Assembly (NCBI GenBank): GCA_003140115.1 | Contig: PLIQ01000252.1 | Span: 2,829-11,102, forward strand | Direction: 5' to 3' | DNA length: 8,274 nt | DNA from: Actinomycetota bacterium | GTDB taxonomy: Bacteria; Actinomycetota; Actinomycetes; Streptosporangiales; Streptosporangiaceae | Shown: positions 1 through 6,022 of the stretch, piece after piece | Layout: every line of letters begins with the position of its first letter | How positions within the stretch are numbered: position 1 is the first letter of the stretch | The notes under the pieces: generated by a model | Seen by the model: only the letters and a program-made list of their open reading frames with translations | What the model was told of the DNA's origin: nothing | Databases searched by the model: none | Translations under genes and position numbers: made by a program

Positions 1-1007
1 ACGTCGTCGTCGCTGCCGTTGTCGCCCGCGGCCACGCACACCGTGATGCCAAGCGCCGCCGCGTCGGACATGGCCGCGTTCATCGTCGACAGCCCCTGCG
101 CGGTCCACGAGTCCTCGGACTGCCCCCAGCTGATCGAGATCGCGATCGGCGCCGGGCTGGCCTCCGCGGCGGCGGAGATCGCGTCGACGAAGCCCTGGTC
201 GCCGTTGTTCGGCGCGAAGTACACCACCTGCGCCGCGCCCGGCGCGGCGGCGCCGATGACGTCGATGTCCAGGCTGACCTCCAGGTCGGCGCCGCTGGTG
301 TCCGCGGGGTTGTTGGCCGCCCCGTCCACGCTGACCGCGGTGACCGACGGCACGGCGATGCCCAGCCCGCCGAAGTACGCGTCCAGGTCACTGGTGGCGA
401 ACCCGCCGCCGAGCTCGATGATCGCGACCGTCTGGCCCGCGCCGGTGGTGCCGGCCGGGAAGCCGTAGATCTGCGCCACCTGGGCCGGCGTGTACGAGGT
501 GCCCTGGGCGGTGGCCGCCCGGCTCCGGAAGTGCGGCCGGGCCTGCGGCCGGGTGTCCAGGCCGAGCACCGCGGTGACCACGCCGTCCAGCGTGGCCGGC
601 ACGTAGAGCGGCCCCTCGCGGTAGCGGTGGTTGACCCGCCCGCGGCCCCCCGGGTCCGGGCTGCTGACCTGCCGCAGCGTCGTCCCGAACGCCGTGGACA
701 GGTCGCCCAGGGAGCCCGCCACCATGACCCGGCGGGTGGTCGCGTAGACGGCGGTGACCACCAGGCCGCGGCTGGTGAGCTCGCGGCTGACCAGGTCCAC
801 GTCGGCCGGGTCGGCGCCGTACCCTGCGGCCAGCTGGGCGCTGCTCAGCACGGTGGGTCCCTCGATGATTTCGGCGGGCAGCTCGGCCCGCCTCCTGAGC
901 ACGACCGTGATTTCGGCCCGCTCGGCGATGTTCAGCGGCGCGGTGTCGGTGACGTCCGGCAGCGACGCACGTTCGCTGCCGGCCAGCGGCACCAAGGATT
1001 CCGGCAT
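1..1007 (-). CDS. Sedolisin (S53, kumamolisin-type) pro-protease, C-terminus cut by window edge
   Basis: Acid-active serine-carboxyl endopeptidase precursor. 335 residues are visible, starting at ATG 1007 with GGAG 7 nt upstream (1015-1018), and running off the window start. Residues ~1-165 match the pro-kumamolisin activation domain, with the ITVVLRRR strand near 33-40 and VLGLDTRPQARPHF at 147-160. The mature domain begins near SYTPAQVAQIYGFP (171-184). The catalytic Glu/Asp pair is E243 and D247 (LEVSLDID, E-x3-D), W294 sits in ISWGQSEDSW, and the oxyanion Asp is D329 in AAGDNGS. These keep the spacing of kumamolisin E78, D82, W129 and D164. The serine motif (GTSA type) should lie about 115 residues further on, outside the window. 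No hydrophobic signal peptide is visible, as in kumamolisin itself, so the export route is unclear. Family assignment is strong; substrate is unknown. Confidence 0.95.
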   Translation of the reverse strand, partial: MPESLVPLAGSERASLPDVTDTAPLNIAERAEITVVLRRRAELPAEIIEGPTVLSSAQLAAGYGADPADVDLVSRELTSRGLVVTAVYATTRRVMVAGSLGDLSTAFGTTLRQVSSPDPGGRGRVNHRYREGPLYVPATLDGVVTAVLGLDTRPQARPHFRSRAATAQGTSYTPAQVAQIYGFPAGTTGAGQTVAIIELGGGFATSDLDAYFGGLGIAVPSVTAVSVDGAANNPADTSGADLEVSLDIDVIGAAAPGAAQVVYFAPNNGDQGFVDAISAAAEASPAPIAISISWGQSEDSWTAQGLSTMNAAMSDAAALGITVCVAAGDNGSDDD

Positions 1008-1173
1008 GGTTAAGCTCCGCTCAGTAGGTACCAGGGAAGCTCCGTTGACCCCCCGGGCGAATTCTTCCGTGCCGGGGCGATGAACCGCCGGCCGTTCGCG
1101 AAGAATGATCTTTATACCGAACGGACCGTGGTGATAGCGCCCGTGATACACCCAGGAATGGCGGGGCGGGAGC
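1008..1173 (-). promoter_or_regulatory. Candidate promoter/operator region of the sedolisin gene
   Basis: The 166-bp gap between the dehydratase stop and the protease start, both on the minus strand. It contains a perfect 7-bp inverted repeat, CCGTTCG at 1092-1098 and CGAACGG at 1118-1124, with a 19-nt spacer. The spacer includes a nested AAGA/TCTT dyad and a minus-strand TATAAA (1116-1111) that could serve as a -10. Just upstream in the direction of transcription are two GTGATA copies (1131-1136, 1143-1148) 12 bp apart. No convincing -35 hexamer is visible. The gap suggests that the protease can be transcribed on its own. The regulator is unknown. Confidence 0.4.
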
Positions 1174-2460
1174 CTAGAAAAAGGCGTGCACCGCATCGAT
1201 GATCAGGTCATCGTCGTTCAGCACCACCAGGACGCGCCACTTGTCGAGCGTGGTGCACGGATGCGAGATGCCCAGGCCCACCACGTCACCTGGCCCGAGC
1301 TCGGCGTCGGCGTCCAGCCGCAGGTAGGCGTGCTGGTCGTAGAGCTCGGTGACGGCCCAGCCCGCGACGGGTTCGGCGCGCCCGAGCACCCGCAGCGGCA
1401 CCGGGAGGCCCTGGTCGAAGCCGACGTCCCGCCGGCCCGCGCCGAGCACGGCCAGGCCCGGTTCGGGCCGCGACAGCACCTGGGCCCACACTTCGAGCGC
1501 GGGTCGCAGCACCGGCGCGCCCGGCGCGCCCCGCCCGGCCGGGGAGACCGTGCCGTAGAACCCGTGATCGTAGGTCAGGTACGCGCCGCTGCGCAGGATG
1601 ACCTGCACCGGGGCACGGCCGCCCGCGGTCAGCTCGCGGGTCACCACGTCGAAGTACGCGCTGCCGCCGGCCGTGACGAGGCACGGGCCGCCCGCGTCGC
1701 CCAGCGCGTCGGCCAGCACGTCGGCCAGCGCCCGGAGCCGCCGGCCGAACGCCGCGACCCCCTGACCTCCCGCGGGCAGCGTGCCCTCGTACCCGGCCAC
1801 GCCCGCGACCGTCAGCGTGCCGGTGGCCTGCGCCGTCTTCGCCACCGCCAGCGCCTGCTCGTCGGTGCGGCAGCCGGTACGCCCGCCGGCGTGGCCGATC
1901 TCCACCAGCACCGGCAGCGGGCGTCCGGCCGGATGCCGGCGCAGGATGTGATCGAGGATGGCCACGCCGTCGGTGCTGTCGACGTAGCAGTACGCCTCGA
2001 AGCCGGGATCGGCGGCCAGCTCGGCGGCCAGCCACGCGATGCCCGCGGTATCGGTAACTTCGTTGGCTAGCAGCAGCCGCCCAAACCCGAACGTCCGGTA
2101 CGCCTGCAGCTGGCCGATGCTGGCCACCGTGATCCCCCAGGCGCCGTGCGCGAGCTGCAAAGCGGCCAGCTCGGGGGACATGGCCGTCTTGCCGTGCGGG
2201 GCCAGCGCGACCCCGGCCCGCGCGCAGTAAGCGGCCATCGCCGCCAGGTTGTTCCGCAGCGCGCTGTCTCGCAGGGTCGCCAGCGGGTAGGTCAGGCCCG
2301 CCTCCGCCAGGGGTAGCCGGGCGGCCGCCAGGCTCGCCGCGCTGGCCCGCCCCCGCAGCGACCCGAACCCCTTCTCGGTCGCCTCGATCGGCCGCTCGCG
2401 CAGCGCGCCCAGCCGCTCCGCGACCAGCGGCGGCACCGGCTCCGGCAGCGGCTCCGTCAC
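1174..2460 (-). CDS. D-serine dehydratase-like PLP/zinc enzyme (fold-type III amino acid deaminase)
   Basis: 428 aa from GTG 2460. Family members (eukaryotic-type D-serine dehydratase, D-threo-3-hydroxyaspartate dehydratase, D-threonine aldolase) bind PLP in an alanine-racemase-like barrel and act on beta-hydroxy D-amino acids, with a zinc ion at the active site. Visible here: the Schiff-base lysine K91 in APHGKTAMSPEL, a GRTGCR loop near 193-198, phosphate-contact loops TAGGSAYFD (263-271) and RSGAYLTYDHG (290-300), and a C-terminal H400-x-C402 zinc pair in SHPCTTLDKWR. The GTG start is chosen because GGGAGG (2466-2471) lies 5 nt before it. The frame stays open to 2601, with ATGs at 2484 and 2601 that lack a proper ribosome site and would run into the divergent promoter. 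Likely a cytosolic D-amino acid deaminase; exact substrate (D-Ser, D-Thr or hydroxy-Asp) cannot be read from sequence. Confidence 0.9.
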   Translation of the reverse strand: MTEPLPEPVPPLVAERLGALRERPIEATEKGFGSLRGRASAASLAAARLPLAEAGLTYPLATLRDSALRNNLAAMAAYCARAGVALAPHGKTAMSPELAALQLAHGAWGITVASIGQLQAYRTFGFGRLLLANEVTDTAGIAWLAAELAADPGFEAYCYVDSTDGVAILDHILRRHPAGRPLPVLVEIGHAGGRTGCRTDEQALAVAKTAQATGTLTVAGVAGYEGTLPAGGQGVAAFGRRLRALADVLADALGDAGGPCLVTAGGSAYFDVVTRELTAGGRAPVQVILRSGAYLTYDHGFYGTVSPAGRGAPGAPVLRPALEVWAQVLSRPEPGLAVLGAGRRDVGFDQGLPVPLRVLGRAEPVAGWAVTELYDQHAYLRLDADAELGPGDVVGLGISHPCTTLDKWRVLVVLNDDDLIIDAVHAFF

Positions 2461-2465
2461 GCCCG

Positions 2466-2471
2466 CCTCCC
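2466..2471 (-). promoter_or_regulatory. Ribosome binding site that sets the dehydratase start
   Basis: GGGAGG on the minus strand, 5 nt before GTG 2460. The in-frame ATG at 2484 has only GGGCGG abutting the codon, so the downstream GTG is the better start. Confidence 0.65.
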
Positions 2472-2657
2472 ATCTCCGGTACATCCGCCCGGAATGCGGC
2501 TTTTTATTCAGGTATAGCAGAAAGCGGCGACTCCGCATTTCACGGGCGCTGGTCGAATATACGGTGACCGATTCGGCACCACTTGTTGCGATATATGCCA
2601 TCGCTGGGTGATGATGACGAGATAAACAATGAGGACCGCGGAGCAGAAACCCGGGAC
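2472..2657. promoter_or_regulatory. Divergent regulatory region between dehydratase and MFS genes
   Basis: A locally AT-richer stretch separating the minus-strand dehydratase from the plus-strand transporter. It holds GGAATGCGG (2491-2499) facing CCGCATTTC (2533-2541), a 9-bp dyad with one mismatch whose centres are about 41 bp apart. A second dyad, CGAAT (2554-2558)/ATTCG (2571-2575), brackets the odd palindrome CGGTGACCG (2562-2570). Possible minus-strand -10 elements are TATATT (read from 2561 down) and TATACC. None has a clear TTGACA partner. A shared regulator of both genes is an inference from this geometry. Confidence 0.45.
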
Positions 2658-2664
2658 AGAAGGG
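2658..2664 (+). promoter_or_regulatory. Ribosome binding site that sets the MFS transporter start
   Basis: AGAAGGG ends 5 nt before GTG 2670. The upstream in-frame ATG at 2595 is preceded by TTGCGATAT, which has no Shine-Dalgarno character. Confidence 0.55.
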
Positions 2665-2669
2665 TCACA

Positions 2670-3959
2670 GTGAAAGGCGCTGTGCCGCCGCGAGCCACGT
2701 TTCGCGAGGTGTTCGCGGTGCGCGAGTTCCGGATCCTGTGGTCCTCCGTCCTCCTTTCCACCGCGGGTGACCGGCTCGCCTTGGTCGCCCTCACCCTGCT
2801 GGTCTACGACCGTACCAAGTCGCCGCTGCTCGCCGCGGCGGTCTACGCGGTTGGCTACCTGCCCTGGGTGATCGGCGGGCTGTTCCTGGGCGAGTTGGCC
2901 GACCGGCGCCCGCGACGCTCGGTGATGGTGTTCTGCGATGCGGCCCGGGCCGTGCTGGTGGCCGCCATGGTCTTCCCGCACGTGCCGATCGGGGCCCTGG
3001 TCGCGCTGCTGTTCGCCGCGACGATGTTCCAGCCTCCGTTCGACTCGGCGAAGGCCTCCATCACGCCCGACATCTTGCAGGGCGAGCGTTACGTCCTGGG
3101 TACCGCGGTGCTGCAGACGACCTTGCTGGTCGGCCAGGTGGCCGGCGCGGTGGGCGGGGGAGTGGCGGTCGCCTACCTCGGGGTCCGGTCCGCGCTGGCC
3201 ATCGATGCCGCCACGTTCGTGCTGTCCGCGCTGCTCATCGGCCTGGGCCTGCGGGCCCGGCCGGCCGCGGCCCGGCCGGAAGCGGGCCAGGCCTCTGCGC
3301 TGGCGCGGATGCTCAGCGGGTTTCGGCTGGTGTTCGGCGATCCGGCGCTCCGGACCCTGCTGCTGTTCGGCTGGCTGGTGGTCTTCTACACGATCCCGGA
3401 GGGTATCGCCGCCCCGTATGCGGCCAGGCTGGGCGGAGGGCCGATCGCCACCGGTCTGGTGCTGGCCTCTACCGTGCTCGGCACCACGATTGCCGTCCCG
3501 CTGTTCACGCGGTTCGTCCGGCCGCGCCAGCGGATCAACCTGATGGGCCCGCTGGCCATCTTGACCTGTGGCTCACTGGTCCTGACCGGCCTCCGCCCCA
3601 ATCTTGCCATTTCGCTGGTGGTCTTCTCGTTGTCGGCCGCGTTCGGGGTCTACCAGGTGGCGGCCAACACCGCGTTCGTGGTCAGGGTGCCTAGCGAACG
3701 ACGGGCTCAGGCCTTCGGCATCGCCAACATGGGGGTAATCGTCGGCCAGGGGGCCGCTTTCGTGGCGGCCGGCGCCGCCGCGGAGGTGGTATCCCCGGCG
3801 GCGGTCATCGCGGTGGGTGGGGGCATAGGTGCGGTTGTCGCGATCGTCCTGATGCTCAGGTGGCGCCACGTGTCACCACCAGGCGGACGTCATGCAGCCA
3901 GCCGGCGTCCCGGGAACGCCGAGGCTGGAAGGTCGGTGCCGCTTCGCGAGACCAACTGA
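2670..3959 (+). CDS. MFS transporter, probable drug/metabolite exporter (MefA/EntS-like)
   Basis: 429 aa from GTG 2670, which follows AGAAGGG (2658-2664) by 5 nt. The frame is also open to ATG 2595 and TTG 2583, but those have no ribosome site and add a charged, low-hydrophobicity extension. The protein starts with a short basic segment and FREFR-like cytosolic lead, then about 12 hydrophobic segments. The first helix carries a D34-R35 pair. The loop after helix 2 has MFS signature motif A, GELADRRPRRSVM (74-86). A C-terminal tail of ~35 Arg/Pro/Gly-rich residues is cytosolic. The pattern resembles proton-driven exporters of the macrolide-efflux/enterobactin-exporter type. It sits divergent from the dehydratase, so it may move a related metabolite or inhibitor, but the substrate is unknown. 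Confidence 0.88.
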   Translation: MKGAVPPRATFREVFAVREFRILWSSVLLSTAGDRLALVALTLLVYDRTKSPLLAAAVYAVGYLPWVIGGLFLGELADRRPRRSVMVFCDAARAVLVAAMVFPHVPIGALVALLFAATMFQPPFDSAKASITPDILQGERYVLGTAVLQTTLLVGQVAGAVGGGVAVAYLGVRSALAIDAATFVLSALLIGLGLRARPAAARPEAGQASALARMLSGFRLVFGDPALRTLLLFGWLVVFYTIPEGIAAPYAARLGGGPIATGLVLASTVLGTTIAVPLFTRFVRPRQRINLMGPLAILTCGSLVLTGLRPNLAISLVVFSLSAAFGVYQVAANTAFVVRVPSERRAQAFGIANMGVIVGQGAAFVAAGAAAEVVSPAAVIAVGGGIGAVVAIVLMLRWRHVSPPGGRHAASRRPGNAEAGRSVPLRETN

Positions 3960-3978
3960 CGGCGGCTGCGGGCTTCGC

Positions 3979-3999
3979 TCAAGTCCACGTATCGCGCAT
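3979..3999 (-). CDS. Candidate six-codon micro-ORF (MRDTWT)
   Basis: ATG 3999 to TGA 3979 on the minus strand encodes MRDTWT. It follows AAAGGAGGA (4015-4007), which contains the full AAGGAGG core, 8 nt before the ATG: the strongest ribosome site in the window. There is no larger ORF for this site to serve, since the same frame stops after six codons. Its neighbour at 4048-4068 has the same plan (MR-x-x-W-Ser/Thr). It could be a leader peptide, a minimal peptide precursor, or chance. Translation is unproven. Confidence 0.25.
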   Translation of the reverse strand: MRDTWT

Positions 4000-4047
4000 T
4001 GCGAATTCCTCCTTTCCGGCCGAGATGGAGTTGTGGAGTACGGGTGG

Positions 4048-4068
4048 TCAGCTCCAGGCGATGCGCAT
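4048..4068 (-). CDS. Candidate six-codon micro-ORF (MRIAWS)
   Basis: ATG 4068 to TGA 4048 on the minus strand encodes MRIAWS. The purine-rich GGAGGGAGGG (4084-4075) lies 6 nt upstream. A consensus -35 hexamer TTGACA (4150-4145) lies about 80 bp further up, so a short transcript could cover both micro-ORFs. A good -10 is lacking: TACTGG at an 18-nt spacing is weak. Similarity with the MRDTWT ORF is 14 of 21 nt, mostly the ATGCGC, TGG and TGA positions. Confidence 0.25.
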   Translation of the reverse strand: MRIAWS

Positions 4069-4144
4069 GGTCCGCCCTCCCTCCGGCAGCGATGGGTGCG
4101 CTTGCGAAAGCTCCCGGATGCCAGTACGCCGGGTAATCGTGGCA

Positions 4145-4150
4145 TGTCAA
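4145..4150 (-). promoter_or_regulatory. Consensus -35 hexamer TTGACA, minus strand
   Basis: TTGACA read from 4150 to 4145, oriented toward the two micro-ORFs. The expected -10 position (17-18 nt further) reads GTACTGG, a poor match, so promoter activity is uncertain. Confidence 0.3.
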
Positions 4151-4210
4151 TCCCTATTTAGCGCCTCTTTAGGACGCGATGTCGGCGAATCGGGCGCAAT
4201 AGTGCATAAG

Positions 4211-4240
4211 ATGACCCGCATGGGTTAAGGTAGCTATACG
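4211..4240 (+). promoter_or_regulatory. Candidate promoter of the diguanylate cyclase gene
   Basis: ATGACC (4211-4216), 18-nt spacer, TATACG (4235-4240): four of six matches at each hexamer to the housekeeping consensus. Transcription would start near 4247, giving a leader of about 60 nt to ATG 4310. Confidence 0.4.
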
Positions 4241-4252
4241 GAGCTAGTCCTT
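4227..4252 (+). promoter_or_regulatory. Bulged inverted repeat overlapping the cyclase promoter
   Basis: AAGG-TAGCT (4227-4235) faces AGCTA-GT-CCTT (4242-4252): a 9-bp dyad interrupted by a 2-nt bulge, around the loop ATACGG. It overlaps the predicted -10 and start site, so an operator is more likely than a terminator. There is no T-run after it. Confidence 0.35.
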
Positions 4253-4309
4253 TACGGTGAGCTGCCGACTAGACAGGTGCCAGCAGCGTCCCATCAGGAT
4301 CGGTGGAGC

Positions 4310-5599
4310 ATGGAAGCCTCGCCCGTCACGCGTCGCGTACTGGCGCGCGCAGACGTGCGAGACTGGGGATGGTGGCAGCTTCCCTGGTTGCTCCGGTGCT
4401 ACGTGGGCATCGTGCCGGTCGCGGCGATGGCGCTCACCTTCGTCGCGGCCGCCGAGACCACCTGGCGCGCCGCGGACTGGTGGAAGTTCGTCCTGCTACT
4501 GGGCTGCGGCCTGGCCTCGGTCGCGGCGACGCCCCGGGTCGCCTACCGCCAGGGCGGGATGACCAGGGACTTCATCACGGTGTGGGTGCTGCCGATCGCG
4601 ATCTTGCTGCCACCGTTCTACGCCATGGTGACGCCGATCCCGCTGTACGTGCTTACGCAGTTCTGGGTCGCCCGGGGCATCGTCTACCGCCGGGTGTTCA
4701 CGGTCGGTGCCATAAGCCTGGCGTATGGCTTGGCGTCGGTGCTGTTCCGGATGTTCCCGGCGTCGTTCGCCGGCGGGACGATCGGCACCGGCCTGCACGC
4801 GCTCACCTGGGCCGTGGCAGTCGCCATCGCCGAGCAGGTCGGCAGGAGGGGCCATCAGATCCTGATCATGGGCGGGATCAAACTGTCCGACCCCTCGGCG
4901 AAGCTGGCCCCTCAGGAACTGAACCGGGAGGCGCTCGTGGCCGACTTCGCCGAGTTCGACCTCGGCGTCGTGATCACGATCGTGGTCGCGGTCAGCCCGG
5001 TGCTGGCCATCTTCGCGGTGCCCACCGTGCTGCTGGTCCGGCGCTTCATGATGCACGGCCAGCTGCTCGCCCAGTCCAGGATTGACGCCAAGACCGGGCT
5101 GCTCAACTCGTCGACGTGGGAGCAGGAAGCCGCGGTGGAGATCGCCCGCGCGATCCGCACCGGCACGCCGCTGGCCCTCGCGCTGGTCGACATCGACCAC
5201 TTCAAGGCGGTCAACGACACCTACGGCCACCTGGTGGGCGACAAGACGCTGCGCGCGGTCACCGATGCCCTGCAGAGCCAGCTGCGCAGCTACGACCTGG
5301 CCGGGCGGTTCGGCGGCGAGGAGTTCGTGATCCTGCTGCCGCACGCCCAGGAGATGGACGCGCTGAGCGTCGCCGAGCGGCTGCGGGCACACATCGCCGC
5401 GATGTCGGTCCCGGTCGGCGACGACCCCGAGTCCGGCCCGGCCGTCCGGGTCACGATCTCGGTCGGGGTCTCCTCCCTGGACGGCACGAACCGCGAGCTG
5501 ACCGACATGCTCGCCGCGGCCGACGCGGCCCTTTACTACGCCAAGGAAACGGGTCGCAACAAGACCCACGTCAGCCCCGCGTCGGCCCCGGCGTCCTAG
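4310..5599 (+). CDS. Membrane-anchored diguanylate cyclase (GGDEF domain)
   Basis: 429 aa from ATG 4310; AGGA (4296-4299) lies 10 nt upstream. An alternative GTG at 4277 would add 11 residues but has no clear ribosome site. It makes c-di-GMP from two GTP. The first ~245 residues are a sensor region with about six or seven hydrophobic helices (roughly 24-52, 57-74, 88-124 as two, 129-149, 156-178, and 217-243 just before the catalytic domain). The GGDEF domain (~256-422) opens with DAKTGLLN and has LVDIDHFKAVND. The active-site loop is GGEEF (335-339), with metal ligands D294 and E337. The inhibitory site RSYD (326-329) lies exactly five residues before GGEEF. All these keep PleD spacing, so the enzyme should be active and product-inhibited. 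No EAL or HD-GYP domain follows. The signal sensed is unknown. Confidence 0.93.
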   Translation: MEASPVTRRVLARADVRDWGWWQLPWLLRCYVGIVPVAAMALTFVAAAETTWRAADWWKFVLLLGCGLASVAATPRVAYRQGGMTRDFITVWVLPIAILLPPFYAMVTPIPLYVLTQFWVARGIVYRRVFTVGAISLAYGLASVLFRMFPASFAGGTIGTGLHALTWAVAVAIAEQVGRRGHQILIMGGIKLSDPSAKLAPQELNREALVADFAEFDLGVVITIVVAVSPVLAIFAVPTVLLVRRFMMHGQLLAQSRIDAKTGLLNSSTWEQEAAVEIARAIRTGTPLALALVDIDHFKAVNDTYGHLVGDKTLRAVTDALQSQLRSYDLAGRFGGEEFVILLPHAQEMDALSVAERLRAHIAAMSVPVGDDPESGPAVRVTISVGVSSLDGTNRELTDMLAAADAALYYAKETGRNKTHVSPASAPAS

Positions 5600-5636
5600 G
5601 CTTGACCCAAAAGCGCTCTTATCCACGTTAAGCGGG

Positions 5637-5690
5637 CTAAACTCGTCACATCCTGCCCGGAAGCGGGCAGGAAACTTGCCTAAACTGGTC
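5637..5690 (+). promoter_or_regulatory. Direct repeats with TAAACT -10-like cores flanking a hairpin
   Basis: CTAAACTCGTC (5637-5647) and CTAAACTGGTC (5680-5690) are an 11-bp direct repeat with one mismatch, on either side of the 5651-5672 hairpin. TAAACT fits the actinobacterial -10 pattern TANNNT. The second copy would start transcription near 5693, 18 nt before the small gene. No -35 is evident. Confidence 0.35.
5651..5672 (+). terminator. Strong GC hairpin after the diguanylate cyclase gene
   Basis: TCCTGCCCG (5651-5659), loop GAAG, CGGGCAGGA (5664-5672): a perfect 9-bp stem 52 nt after the cyclase stop. It lacks a T-tract, as many actinobacterial hairpin terminators do. It probably ends the cyclase transcript, but a regulatory stem upstream of the next gene is also possible. 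Confidence 0.5.
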
Positions 5691-5710
5691 TCGACGGGTA
5701 GGAAGTGAGC

Positions 5711-5980
5711 ATGCCTGACCCGTTTCCGCAGGATCTCGCGCGCTACCTGGCCGCCTCCACCGGCCTGCCGCAGTCCACCGCGACGCGGGTCATCGTGGAC
5801 GTCACCACGTACTTCAGCGAGACGATCGAGGCGTTCGTCCGCAGACGGCACGCCGAACTGCAGCGAGGTCAGCGCAAGAACGACGAGATCTGGCCGGTGA
5901 TCGCGGCCGAGCTCAGTCAGCGCCGGTTCGCCGCGCCCGGGCTGTCGGAGCGCCAGCTCCGGCGCCTGGTCTACGGATAG
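5711..5980 (+). CDS. Small hypothetical protein upstream of glmS
   Basis: 89 aa from ATG 5711, chosen because AGGAAG (5700-5705) lies 5 nt upstream; a GTG at 5705 falls inside that site. I do not recognise the family. The protein is soluble, mostly helical in appearance and Arg-rich, with no signal peptide, Cys or membrane segment. Its C-terminus, LSERQLRRLVYG, is preceded by a charged segment QRGQRKNDEIWPVIAAEL (about 55-72), suggesting a compact helical fold that could bind nucleic acid or a partner protein. Codon use (strong G/C third position) and a good ribosome site support a real gene. It ends 42 bp before glmS on the same strand, so the two are probably co-transcribed and it may relate to amino-sugar synthesis or its control. 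Confidence 0.8.
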   Translation: MPDPFPQDLARYLAASTGLPQSTATRVIVDVTTYFSETIEAFVRRRHAELQRGQRKNDEIWPVIAAELSQRRFAAPGLSERQLRRLVYG

Positions 5981-6010
5981 CCTCCATGCCAGCCGGACAG
6001 CCAACCGAAC

Positions 6011-6017
6011 AGGGGAG
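6011..6017 (+). promoter_or_regulatory. Ribosome binding site of glmS
   Basis: AGGGGAG, 5 nt before GTG 6023. This fixes the GTG start, which is also required because Cys must be the second residue. Confidence 0.75.
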
Positions 6018-6022
6018 TCTGC

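Larger units (their letters stand above)
3960..4309. other. 350-bp gene-poor gap between MFS transporter and diguanylate cyclase
   Basis: No ORF here looks like a normal actinomycete gene: the frames that are open have no third-position G/C bias or ribosome site. The gap does contain two six-codon minus-strand ORFs, a minus-strand TTGACA, a plus-strand candidate promoter and a bulged stem just before the cyclase, each listed separately. The sequence from about 4140 to 4260 is clearly more AT-rich than the flanking genes. Confidence 0.7.

Noticed and set aside
1186..2070. 294-codon plus-strand frame
   Set aside because: Complement of the dehydratase gene, whose PLP and zinc motifs establish the real strand and frame.
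4156..4221. Minus-strand ORF beginning MRVILC, about 24 codons
   Set aside because: It starts with MR like the two micro-ORFs but has no Shine-Dalgarno before the ATG and rare codons throughout.
3860..4228. 122-codon plus-strand frame overlapping the transporter end
   Set aside because: Overlaps the MFS C-terminus by 100 bp, no ribosome site, no codon bias, and no recognisable fold.
3960..4309. Possible c-di-GMP or c-di-AMP riboswitch upstream of the diguanylate cyclase
   Set aside because: None of the conserved motifs of the GEMM or ydaO classes could be found; only a bulged promoter-overlapping dyad is present.
5981..6022. glmS ribozyme
   Set aside because: The 42-bp leader is too short and has no ribozyme core; a separate coding gene ends immediately upstream.
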